A stretch of 27,984 nt of DNA from positions 1-27,984 of the forward strand of contig DBFL01000076.1 in the NCBI GenBank assembly GCA_002294285.1. The letters are read 5' to 3'. The notes under the pieces are model-generated. The model saw only the letters and a list, made by a program, of their open reading frames with translations, ran no database searches and was not told the DNA's origin. Of the stretch, positions 7,350-14,433 are shown one piece after another (within the stretch, counting starts at the first letter, position 1; the number at the start of each line of letters is the position of its first letter). The stretch comes from Candidatus Neomicrothrix sp. UBA881 (lineage in GTDB: Bacteria; Actinomycetota; Acidimicrobiia; Acidimicrobiales; MedAcidi-G1). The position numbers and the translations under genes are program-made.

Positions 7350-7946
7350 ATGGCAGGTTTGGAAAAAAATAGAGAATTAGCTGTGGAAAGATTTAAAGCT
7401 GCACAGCGTTTTGGATCCTGCTCTCCCTCAGATTTGTTGGGTAGTTCAATCAGAGCACCTGTTTTGGGTGTTCTAAATGAAAAAAAAGTCGCAATTCGAA
7501 GCTATGGGATGCGAGGTTCGGATCTTCAAAACCAATGGTTCAAGTTGGTAGACCTTGCAGGTGCTAGACCTGATTCTCTGGGATTCATCGAACGTAGAGG
7601 GAATTTGAAAAAATTCGCAAAAGAATTAAAGGTTAAAGAAGAAGTAATTCAGAAAAATCTTAAAGCATGGAGTCGTAGAAAAGATCCACCGGTTATTTAT
7701 GAAACGCATACTGGAAAAAAATCAAGAATCGTCATACAACTTCCACTTTTGACTCAATGGCTCCTTTGGATAGCAGATTCTCGCTCAGTTGTACATAGGG
7801 GAATCAAAGGGTTTATAAATTTCAAAACAATTAATGAGCTTTCTACGACCCTTATAGCAAGAGGCATATCTCCTTCATCAGATAAATTTCTTTTGCCAGT
7901 CGATGCAGCTAGGGATATACGGATAGCTAAAAAAAACTTTTCTTGA
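7350..7946 (+). CDS. Hypothetical basic protein, possible DNA-binding
   Basis: 198 residues from ATG 7350 (a GTG directly before it at 7347 is the alternative). Not recognised. It is lysine/arginine-rich. A helix-rich segment NLKKFAKELKVKEEVIQKNL (about 90-109) could be a helix-turn-helix, followed by the basic WSRRKDPP. Near the centre is a hydrophobic stretch IQLPLLTQWLLWIADS. No catalytic motif is visible. No Shine-Dalgarno precedes the start. It is divergent from the LexA-box gene and may share the operator, although the box is 146 bp away. Its stop is one base from the convergent Ldh2-like gene. The length and consistent reading suggest a real gene; function unknown. Confidence 0.65.
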   Translation: MAGLEKNRELAVERFKAAQRFGSCSPSDLLGSSIRAPVLGVLNEKKVAIRSYGMRGSDLQNQWFKLVDLAGARPDSLGFIERRGNLKKFAKELKVKEEVIQKNLKAWSRRKDPPVIYETHTGKKSRIVIQLPLLTQWLLWIADSRSVVHRGIKGFINFKTINELSTTLIARGISPSSDKFLLPVDAARDIRIAKKNFS

Positions 7947-7960
7947 ATTATCTTGAATTA
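7941..7960. repeat. 10-bp tandem duplication at convergent stop codons
   Basis: TCTTGAATTA occurs twice back to back. The first copy contains both the plus-strand TGA (7944-7946) and the minus-strand TAA (7950-7948). It is probably a replication slippage that altered one gene end. Confidence 0.7.
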
Positions 7961-8952
7961 GATTTTTTTGCAAGTTTTTGAATCTTTAACCAAAGTTCTG
8001 GATTTACTTCAACTTCAGCGGGAATAGAGATATTTGTACCCGGTAGACGCGCATCAGGTTGCACTTCAATCAATTCGGCAATTTTTTCCACTCTCTGCAA
8101 AAAATTCTCGTCGTAGGCTTCTATATCAATCAAGATGTAAAACTGACCCAAATCATGCGGGTCACCTTCTGGAGTTTTCAAGGGTGGAACTTCCACGCTG
8201 AGTCGAGATCCAGTTAGCGCTCCAGCAAGTAGTTCTGCCATAAGGCCAAATCCGTAGCCCTTGTAACCTCCCGTAGAAAGCAACGAGCCCTCTAAAGCAT
8301 CATTAGGGTCAGTAGTTGGATTTCCATGCTTGTCGACCGCCCAGCCAAGAGGAATCTGTTGATTGGCTTCTGCTGCCATTGTGATCTTACCGAGCGCAAT
8401 GGCGCTCGTGCTGAAGTCAAATTGGAAGGCCACTCCTCCTTTGCCATTCGGAACTGACATGGCGATTGGATTGGTGCCAAGAACCGGTATTGACCCCCCA
8501 GGAGGGGCAACTACCGCAGAGGCATTTGTAGCACCTATAGTCAACATTCCTGCTTCTGCGAGTTGTTCAGTGAAGTATCCCAATGAAGTGCATGTCTGAG
8601 TGTGTTCAATGGAGTAACTACAAATGCCGTTATCTTTAGCTACTTCAATAGCTTTATCAAATCCAGCTTTAAAGGCAGATTGAGCAAAGCCAAAACGTCC
8701 ATTAACTCTTACGACGCCAGATTTGACATTAGTCACTATCGGTTCCACAGAGCCATCGACCCTGCCAGTTTCAAGCTGAAGACAGTAACTTTCGACATAA
8801 TAAAGACCACAGATTTTGTTTCCTTTTGATTCGGCAGAACGAACGGCCTGAGCCACCAAAGTAGAAATTTTCGAAGATGCTCCATGATTTACAAGTGCTT
8901 CTTTGGTGGTCATCTCTATTTCTTCCAAGGAAACTACTGCATTTTCAACCAT
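7948..8952 (-). CDS. Ldh2/malate-lactate dehydrogenase-family protein with substituted active-site histidines
   Basis: 334 residues from ATG 8952, which has GGAAAA just upstream; the frame could extend to a TTG at 8973. The family is clear from VVAPPGGSIPVLGTNPIAM (about 145-165), FQFDFSTSAIALGKI, and GGYKGYGFGLMAELLAGALT near residue 230. This NAD(P)H family (Ldh2, AllD, DpkA, ComC) reduces 2-oxo or cyclic imino acids in the cytoplasm. By eye, the conserved SHG motif reads I-Cys48-G and the conserved NHFG/THTG histidine reads Thr120, so both usual histidines are missing. The nucleotide-site glycines and the KGYG segment remain. It may have other chemistry or be inactive. It is last of a cluster with an M19-like protein and two unknowns, 35 bp after the 176-residue gene. 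Confidence 0.85.
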   Translation of the reverse strand: MVENAVVSLEEIEMTTKEALVNHGASSKISTLVAQAVRSAESKGNKICGLYYVESYCLQLETGRVDGSVEPIVTNVKSGVVRVNGRFGFAQSAFKAGFDKAIEVAKDNGICSYSIEHTQTCTSLGYFTEQLAEAGMLTIGATNASAVVAPPGGSIPVLGTNPIAMSVPNGKGGVAFQFDFSTSAIALGKITMAAEANQQIPLGWAVDKHGNPTTDPNDALEGSLLSTGGYKGYGFGLMAELLAGALTGSRLSVEVPPLKTPEGDPHDLGQFYILIDIEAYDENFLQRVEKIAELIEVQPDARLPGTNISIPAEVEVNPELWLKIQKLAKKSNSR

Positions 8953-8987
8953 TATTTTCCAAACTATTTTCAAATATAAGTTTTATT

Positions 8988-9518
8988 TTAAAGCCCATCT
9001 AATGTCTTCTCCGATAGAAGAAACTGGGAAGCAATTTCGTCTAATTTATTCCACTCAATTGTGGAAACTTCTATTCCATATGACAATGCTTCATCCATTT
9101 TGTTGCTTGAAAGAACAGAAGTAGGTTTATCTGAGCTCAGATAAACACGATTTATTTCACTATTACCGGAAACGGCATCAGGTTCACACGACCAACCAAC
9201 CCCATGCTGTTCGTATTCATGCAAAGAGCGAGCAAGTAGTGCAAATGGTACAGGTGTATCCCAATGCACCTCCAATAGTTCTTGCTCAAGTAAAGCTCCG
9301 ATTGAAAATGACCTTTTCAGAGCTTCTGTTAATGAATCCAGGTTCGAATAAGCCAATTGCAACCAGGAAGAGATTCCCTTACCGTAATGAATCTCACAAA
9401 AAGTAATATCTTCACCTAGACGGTAAGCGCCACTAGCTTCACACCCAAAAACACGACTGCCTCTTTCGATTTGATCCTTTATTTCTCGTGGCGCTACGAC
9501 AGTTTTCAGGCTGTTCAT
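8988..9518 (-). CDS. Hypothetical protein, coupled to the M19-like gene
   Basis: 176 residues, ATG start, not recognised. Acidic to neutral, no signal peptide or membrane segment. It has several aromatic/His-containing patches (FCEIHYGKGISSWLQ, LHEYEQHGVGWSCEP) and four Cys. Its ATG overlaps the stop of the M19-like gene as ATGA (9515-9518), so the two are very likely translationally coupled and work in the same process. In outline (N-terminal helix with a small-residue-rich AxxxG segment) it faintly recalls DUF3726-type proteins, but I cannot support that assignment. Followed after 35 bp by the Ldh2-like gene. Confidence 0.75.
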   Translation of the reverse strand: MNSLKTVVAPREIKDQIERGSRVFGCEASGAYRLGEDITFCEIHYGKGISSWLQLAYSNLDSLTEALKRSFSIGALLEQELLEVHWDTPVPFALLARSLHEYEQHGVGWSCEPDAVSGNSEINRVYLSSDKPTSVLSSNKMDEALSYGIEVSTIEWNKLDEIASQFLLSEKTLDGL

Positions 9519-10465
9519 TTAAATACTTTTTCGAACACTCGTAACCAGTTAGCCCCTAAAACTTTGTCGACTTCTCCTGATGAGAAACCAACTTCAGAAA
9601 GTCCTTCGGCCAAAGAACTAAAATCCTCTGGGCCTTTAAACCACGTCGGCCAAGTAGGAAAACTAGGAGTATCTTCAACTTGTTTTGGTCTGTCCCATCT
9701 TCCGCTGCGCATCCATCCCAACGCATTGGCCTCCCACCCGAGTACAGAGTCACTGCCGACAGCGACGTGGTCGACACCGATTCTTTCCGCTGTGTCGGAT
9801 ACCATCTGGCACCAAGCTAGACGTGAGACTGTGTCCCCACCTATAAAAAGAGGGTAAAGCGTGCACCCTATAACACCGCCGCGTGATGCAAGAGCTTCCA
9901 AGAGATGATCAGGCTTATTGCGAGGTGAGTCGTGAAAAGAAGATGGATTGCCATGCGTTACAGCGACAGGATATTCAGAGTTTTCAATTGCTTCGAGACC
10001 CGTAAGGTTCCCAACATGTGAAATATCAATAAGTATTCCAACTTCGTTAAATTCGCTGACCATACGGTGGCCTAATCTAGTAAGTCCAGCATCTTCAGAT
10101 TCCCAGCAACTTGAGCCAAGATGATTTGAAATGTTGTACGTTAGTTGAATGACACGAATCCCGATGTCAGCAAATATGCCTGCCATTTCTGGATCGTCCC
10201 CCAGCATCGAGCTGTTTTGGAAACCTAGCAAGACAGCCAGAACTCCATCATTTTTTGCAGAATCCATTTCCTGAACATTTTTAACGATACGGACTATGTC
10301 TGAGTTTTCCCGGGCAAAATGTCTCCAATCACCTATTCTGGTTAGAGCACCTGCTGTGTCCTCCCAAACTCCACAAGTTGCATGCACCACATCAATGCCC
10401 CCAGATTGAACTTCTTGAACCGTTGCACGGCTCCATTTATTTATCTGCAGTCCGTCTACCAACAT
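9515..10465 (-). CDS. Peptidase M19 (membrane/renal dipeptidase)-like protein lacking N-terminal zinc ligands
   Basis: 316 residues from ATG 10465. The open frame reaches TTG 10501, but the ATG overlaps the upstream stop (TGATG) and has GGAAGG nine bases before it, so the shorter start is chosen. M19 features seen: IGIRVIQLTYNISNHLGSSC, DISHVG, VAVTHGNPSSF, RNKPDHLLEALASRGGVIG, and VAVGSDSVLGW with the conserved Asp. In classical members the first zinc ligands are His-x-Asp in DGHxD; here that site reads DGLQI. The bridging Glu is Gln in GFQNSS. The two later histidines remain. A divergent M19 subfamily with DGLQ exists to my recollection, so this may be a family trait. Dipeptidase activity should not be assumed. 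Confidence 0.85.
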   Translation of the reverse strand: MLVDGLQINKWSRATVQEVQSGGIDVVHATCGVWEDTAGALTRIGDWRHFARENSDIVRIVKNVQEMDSAKNDGVLAVLLGFQNSSMLGDDPEMAGIFADIGIRVIQLTYNISNHLGSSCWESEDAGLTRLGHRMVSEFNEVGILIDISHVGNLTGLEAIENSEYPVAVTHGNPSSFHDSPRNKPDHLLEALASRGGVIGCTLYPLFIGGDTVSRLAWCQMVSDTAERIGVDHVAVGSDSVLGWEANALGWMRSGRWDRPKQVEDTPSFPTWPTWFKGPEDFSSLAEGLSEVGFSSGEVDKVLGANWLRVFEKVFK

Positions 10466-12171
10466 CAGGTCAAACCTTCCGGTTGCTTTGGCAAAATCCA
10501 ATTATCAGAATCTGTAGAACTTATTTCAGAAACTCTTGGAGCTCCTTGAAAAAGTGTAACTCTCAACCAGTCAGTTGACTGTGGGGAGAAGTTGTCCATT
10601 CCATACATTGCTAGTTGAAATCTTTGGAGGTTTAAAGGAAGGTGTTCAACATCACAAACATTGTCTCTAGGTTCGCTATATGGGCCAAAATTATGAAGGA
10701 TCCGGTTTACTGCTATTCCATGTTCTGGAAATGAGTGAAGAAATTTGTTTACTGTGGTTTTGTCGTTTACCTTGTCAAGATCTCGACTTAAGTTGTTCAA
10801 ACGTAAAGCGATGTCTATAGGAATTTCTCTATGCTGAGGATCTATGGTTGATCTTTGGGCTCGGCGTGGCTCTTCAGCATTGTCTGACATAACCCACCAG
10901 TAGTGGGTCGCTTTAGGGTCATCAAGATTGAAGTTTTCTATCCATGAGTATCTTCTGTTTATTTCCGTCTTAACATCTCCTACTGTGATGCTTGTTTGCT
11001 TAGGTTTTTCAGTACTTACCGTTAACAGACGGTCGATTACTTCATCACTAGTATCGTCGAGTTCCAACAAAAGCGAGACTACCAATTCAGTAATTTCAAC
11101 TTCTTGTTTTTCTGCCCATATGTACAGATCATTAAATGGAAAATCATTTTTGAACAATTGTTTGAAAGTTTCACGTATTTGCAGACTCGCTTCAGCTAAA
11201 GAGTCAGGTCCTAACCAAGGTGAGCGATTTTCGCCCCCTAATGAAGAGAAGTGTTCGTAAGCTTTATATATCCATTCGTCCAACTTTCGTGTATTTTCGA
11301 AAGAACCTCTAGTAGAGCGGATATTAGAGAGGGCTAATTCCCGGATAGCTATCCATGCATTTAACTCTTCAGGGTGCTTCATGGCCCAAGGAACTAGTCC
11401 TAAACCTGTGGCGTTACCCAAGCCAAAAAAACGGCTCCAGTCATTATCAAAAGACGCCGCATTTGGATTTCGTGCTTTCGCGCAATGTTCCACCGACTCA
11501 TAACTAACTTCTCTAAAAAGCCATGCTGCGAGGAATTGTGCTCTATATGGAGCAGAAAGTGGATGCTCGTCAGCGAATCCCATAAATGATTTCATGCCGA
11601 ATTTACCGTTTGCATAGAAAGCTGTACTTCGCATGATATAACCGGCGTCTCCTAATTTTTTTGACTTAGGTTGATGACCTTCTGCGAGACATTCAACTAG
11701 GTAGTCATAAAAACGAACGCTTCTATTGCCTCTAGTTAATACAAGCACCCGTGAATCTAATCTGCTTGACTCCTGTTTAGGGACCTCATCCCGTAGAAGT
11801 TGCATAAGGTCTTCTTCTAGTTCTCCTTCCACTAGCGCAGCAGTTACATCCCATGAGTCTGCAATTACACGATCAGTATGTAGGGTTTCATCTAGTCTCG
11901 AAGTGAAAGCAACAAAATGAAAGATTTTTCCTTCAGCGTAGATCTGGTAAACGATTTGACCACTTCCGGCGTTGTCGAATTCAACCATCAGACGTTTGAT
12001 ATCCCAATCTTTTAGAAAAGCTCGCCTAATCATTGACCTACTAAAGCTAAAGCGAGTCATTCTTGCCGCACCAAGGTTTGTTGGTTGCATTACCGTGTCT
12101 GGTCGTCGTAAGGATATGTCAGAGCCGTCTATCAAGGATTCCAGCTCTGCTAGCTCCTCAAGCATTGTCAT
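10465..12171 (-). CDS. Large hypothetical protein, first gene of the M19/Ldh2 cluster
   Basis: 568 residues from ATG 12171 (a second ATG lies two codons later). Not recognised: no Walker, zinc, Rossmann or membrane motif is seen, and it is probably soluble. Conserved-looking blocks are FGLGNATGLGLVPWAMKHP (about 255-273), YIMRSTAFYANGKFGMKSF (about 180-198) and THYWWVMSDNAEEPRRAQ (about 433-450). There is no clear Shine-Dalgarno. Its stop overlaps the M19-like ATG by one base (TGATG), so expression is linked to the dipeptidase-like gene. It begins 81 bp after thiN, and may have its own promoter or be read through from thiN. The cluster with M19-like and Ldh2-like enzymes suggests a role in catabolism or modification of an amino-acid-like compound. 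Confidence 0.8.
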   Translation of the reverse strand: MTMLEELAELESLIDGSDISLRRPDTVMQPTNLGAARMTRFSFSRSMIRRAFLKDWDIKRLMVEFDNAGSGQIVYQIYAEGKIFHFVAFTSRLDETLHTDRVIADSWDVTAALVEGELEEDLMQLLRDEVPKQESSRLDSRVLVLTRGNRSVRFYDYLVECLAEGHQPKSKKLGDAGYIMRSTAFYANGKFGMKSFMGFADEHPLSAPYRAQFLAAWLFREVSYESVEHCAKARNPNAASFDNDWSRFFGLGNATGLGLVPWAMKHPEELNAWIAIRELALSNIRSTRGSFENTRKLDEWIYKAYEHFSSLGGENRSPWLGPDSLAEASLQIRETFKQLFKNDFPFNDLYIWAEKQEVEITELVVSLLLELDDTSDEVIDRLLTVSTEKPKQTSITVGDVKTEINRRYSWIENFNLDDPKATHYWWVMSDNAEEPRRAQRSTIDPQHREIPIDIALRLNNLSRDLDKVNDKTTVNKFLHSFPEHGIAVNRILHNFGPYSEPRDNVCDVEHLPLNLQRFQLAMYGMDNFSPQSTDWLRVTLFQGAPRVSEISSTDSDNWILPKQPEGLT

Positions 12172-12252
12172 TCAAAATAAAGAGTTTCATAAGTGTTTTC
12201 ATTTTGAATCTATTACATCTGGTCTACAGATGGAAAGGTCGCGTTTAGAGTT

Positions 12253-12897
12253 TTAAAGCTTTGGTTTAGCTTTGTCGCTAAAAGCTTGAACTGAGATAAT
12301 TGTTCCTTGTTCTATTGATATTTCAGCTTCCGGCAAGACAAACTCGTTAGAAATGGTCAAACCTGAACCTGTTACAAGGTCGATTCCATCTAGTTCCCAC
12401 TTAAGCCCCTTGCTGGTAACCCCAAAAGCAGTACCGCCCAAAGCAAATATACTCAGCAGGTCAGAAGGTTCTCCTTTTAGTTTTGTTCTACTCCTGATCA
12501 CCTTTACGAGGTGATCATCAACAATCAGTTCGATTTCAAGGTCACTCCATCGTTCCGAACAGGCCACCAAAATATTGCCTAAGGAATGGTCTAGCCTTCC
12601 TCTAGAAGAAGTCAGGATCGTCACGGACGCTGCATCTTTTTCAACTGCTGCAGCAAGAGCTAATTCTAGATCTGTGACATCTTTGTCGCTTGGAAATTTT
12701 TGCGATTCTGCCGCTCTCTTTATTGCTTTTTCAGAGCAAGAATCAAAGTCACCTATGATCAAATCGACTTTCAAACCCAGATTTTCTGCGTGGTCGCCAC
12801 CCGAATCAGCTGCAATAACTAACTGCGCTTCTGGAAGGGCCACTTCAATAGAAGGTAGAGGCCCCCCAGTCAATATCAGTGCGTGCAAACTAGACAT
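12253..12897 (-). CDS. thiN: Thiamine pyrophosphokinase
   Basis: 214 residues. Transfers pyrophosphate from ATP (AMP leaves) to thiamine, making thiamine diphosphate. The family motifs appear in order: ADSGGDH (30-36), IIGDFDSCS (48-55), DKDVTDLELAL (71-81), SSRGRLDHSLGN (97-108), and a C-terminal SGLTISNEF. Asp50/Asp52 and Asp73/Asp76 are the expected metal and substrate residues. The ATG overlaps the end of the upstream ABC ATPase gene by eight bases, so the two are co-expressed. No TPP riboswitch is visible upstream, in line with an internal operon position. Confidence 0.93.
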   Translation of the reverse strand: MSSLHALILTGGPLPSIEVALPEAQLVIAADSGGDHAENLGLKVDLIIGDFDSCSEKAIKRAAESQKFPSDKDVTDLELALAAAVEKDAASVTILTSSRGRLDHSLGNILVACSERWSDLEIELIVDDHLVKVIRSRTKLKGEPSDLLSIFALGGTAFGVTSKGLKWELDGIDLVTGSGLTISNEFVLPEAEISIEQGTIISVQAFSDKAKPKL

Positions 12898-13684
12898 TTT
12901 TTCTCTCAGGTGTTTGGATACTCCAACGTCCCAAAGTCTTTTTTATCGATACCTCGAGTTCAAAACATTCAAGAATATTTTCCTTTGTCAAGACTTCGTT
13001 TATCATGCCCGAATCGACTATTTTCCCCTCTCTCAATAGAAGGATATGGCTAAAATCAGATGGAATTTCCTCCAAATGATGGGTTACGAGAACCATAGGA
13101 GGAGAGGTTTCTTCATTTACCAGATTAGAGAGCGCAGTCAATAGTTCTTCACGACCTTTCATATCTAAACCTGCAGTTGGTTCATCTAGAAACAGTATCT
13201 CGGGCTCAGGCATAAGAGCCCTTGCAATCATTGCTCTCTGTCTTTCTCCTGTGGAAAGAGATCCGAACGTCTGATCAGATTTGTCTCCGCAACCCATGAG
13301 GTCTAGGAGTTCATGGGCTCGGCTCCAATCAGAAGAAGTGAAGGTGTCCCACCAAGGTTCAGTTGCACCTGTGAGGGCTGTAACAACTACTTCTAAAGTT
13401 TTTATATTTGCCCTAAACCTATTTTCCAAAGTTTTAGACATGAATCCAATTCGTGATTTAAGTCTACGAAGGTCGCTTTTGCCTAAAAAGTTGCCGAGAA
13501 GTTCCACCTCTCCTTTGCTTGGATGGAGGTTCATAGAGGCTATGTTGAGTAAAGAACTTTTACCTGAACCATTAGGTCCAAAAACAATCCAGTTCTCGTT
13601 ACCGTTTATTTCCCAATTGATATTGTCCAGTATTTTTTTATCAGCCTCTGTCTTTTCGACAGAAGTCAATTTTAAAAAAGACAT
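12890..13684 (-). CDS. Lone ABC-transporter ATPase subunit (YlmA/ModF-like)
   Basis: 264 residues, a single nucleotide-binding domain: Walker A GPNGSGKS (36-43), signature LSTGERQR (143-150), Walker B ILFLDEPT (163-170) with the catalytic Glu168, and the H-loop VTHHLEEIP. The Q-loop neighbourhood IGFMSKTLENRF has no obvious Gln at the usual place, reminiscent of YlmA/ModF-type ATPases. No permease or binding protein is next to it, so the transport partner is unknown or absent. Start: ATG with AGGTGG four bases upstream. It lies 32 bp after the TauE gene and overlaps thiN by eight bp. A thiamine-related role is possible by context only. Confidence 0.88.
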   Translation of the reverse strand: MSFLKLTSVEKTEADKKILDNINWEINGNENWIVFGPNGSGKSSLLNIASMNLHPSKGEVELLGNFLGKSDLRRLKSRIGFMSKTLENRFRANIKTLEVVVTALTGATEPWWDTFTSSDWSRAHELLDLMGCGDKSDQTFGSLSTGERQRAMIARALMPEPEILFLDEPTAGLDMKGREELLTALSNLVNEETSPPMVLVTHHLEEIPSDFSHILLLREGKIVDSGMINEVLTKENILECFELEVSIKKTLGRWSIQTPERKNV

Positions 13685-13716
13685 TTGACCACCTGAAATC
13701 TAAAAAATTTTTAACA

Positions 13717-14433
13717 CTAGAACAACGACCTGATCAATAGGGTAATCGCAGCTGAGCCTGAGAGAAAATAAATACCGGAAGTGATCCATTTTTGATTTAG
13801 TGTTTTCCTCAGAGGTCCAGAAATAGCCATTCCGGCAATAGCAGCTGGAAGAAGAAAGAGGCTGATAAGAAGATCTCCGGAGTCAAAGTTTCCTGTTACG
13901 GCTAGCGCAGTTATTGATATTGCTGTTCCGATTAAGAAATATGGTGAGAGAGTAGCTCTTAGAACTGGACCAGATACGTCATGGTAAAGCAAAGCTATAG
14001 GAGGCCCTCCAACACCAACGGCAGTACCCATGAACCCGCTTACACATCCACCAAGCATCAGATTTTTCTGTGATCTTTCGAACTTTAAACCACTTAATTT
14101 GAGAGCGATTGCAAAAAGCAGAAGACTACCGAAAAGAACGCCAATTTTTTCTTCAGCCACAACGCTGAGAGCGAAGACCGCTAGGACAATCCCCGGAAGC
14201 CTACCGATTATGGTCCATGTCAGACCATATTTGTCGGTGCTGCCTCTTTCACGAATTGTAAAAAAACCTGACAACAAGGGGTTTATGAGAAGCACCGGTC
14301 CCGGTACAAAGTCCGGATTAATCAGAGCGAGAATGGGTACCGCCAAGAGATTTGCTCCAAACCCTAAAACGCCTTGAAGAGTGCATCCAACTGCATAAAC
14401 AAAGCAACCGACAAGTATTTCAAGCAGACTCAA
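13717..14433 (-). CDS. TauE/SafE-family sulfite/organosulfonate-type exporter
   Basis: 238 residues, almost wholly hydrophobic with about seven or eight membrane segments. TauE/SafE signatures: the N-terminal GVLGFGANLLAVPILAL (about 21-37) and the second repeat GFMGTAVGVGGPPIALLYHD (about 134-153). Family members move anions such as sulfite, sulfoacetate or 2-oxo acids across the inner membrane; the substrate here is not predictable. The start TTG 14433 overlaps the stop of the ABC exporter gene as TTGA, indicating coupling. Confidence 0.88.
   Translation of the reverse strand: MSLLEILVGCFVYAVGCTLQGVLGFGANLLAVPILALINPDFVPGPVLLINPLLSGFFTIRERGSTDKYGLTWTIIGRLPGIVLAVFALSVVAEEKIGVLFGSLLLFAIALKLSGLKFERSQKNLMLGGCVSGFMGTAVGVGGPPIALLYHDVSGPVLRATLSPYFLIGTAISITALAVTGNFDSGDLLISLFLLPAAIAGMAISGPLRKTLNQKWITSGIYFLSGSAAITLLIRSLF

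Noticed and set aside
8391..8408. Hairpin with 7-bp GC-rich arms (CGAGCGC / GCGCTCG)
   Set aside because: Inside the Ldh2-like coding region and not followed by a T-run on either strand, so not a terminator.
9340..9360. GGTTCGAAT resembling a tRNA T-loop
   Set aside because: Within the 176-residue coding gene and without the flanking acceptor or anticodon stems.
9471..9857. 128-codon open frame on the plus strand
   Set aside because: Antisense to the M19-like gene; Ser/Thr/Pro-rich shadow translation without recognisable structure.
12170..12232. ATTCAAAAT / ATTTTGAAT repeat and CATCTG-CAGATG hairpin after thiN
   Set aside because: Short arms in AT-rich DNA, no T-run on the minus strand; cannot be called a terminator or operator with confidence.
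12575..13039. 154-codon open frame on the plus strand
   Set aside because: Lies antisense to thiN and the ABC ATPase, both of which have complete motif sets.
13281..13688. 135-codon open frame on the plus strand
   Set aside because: Antisense to the ABC ATPase Walker A and signature region.
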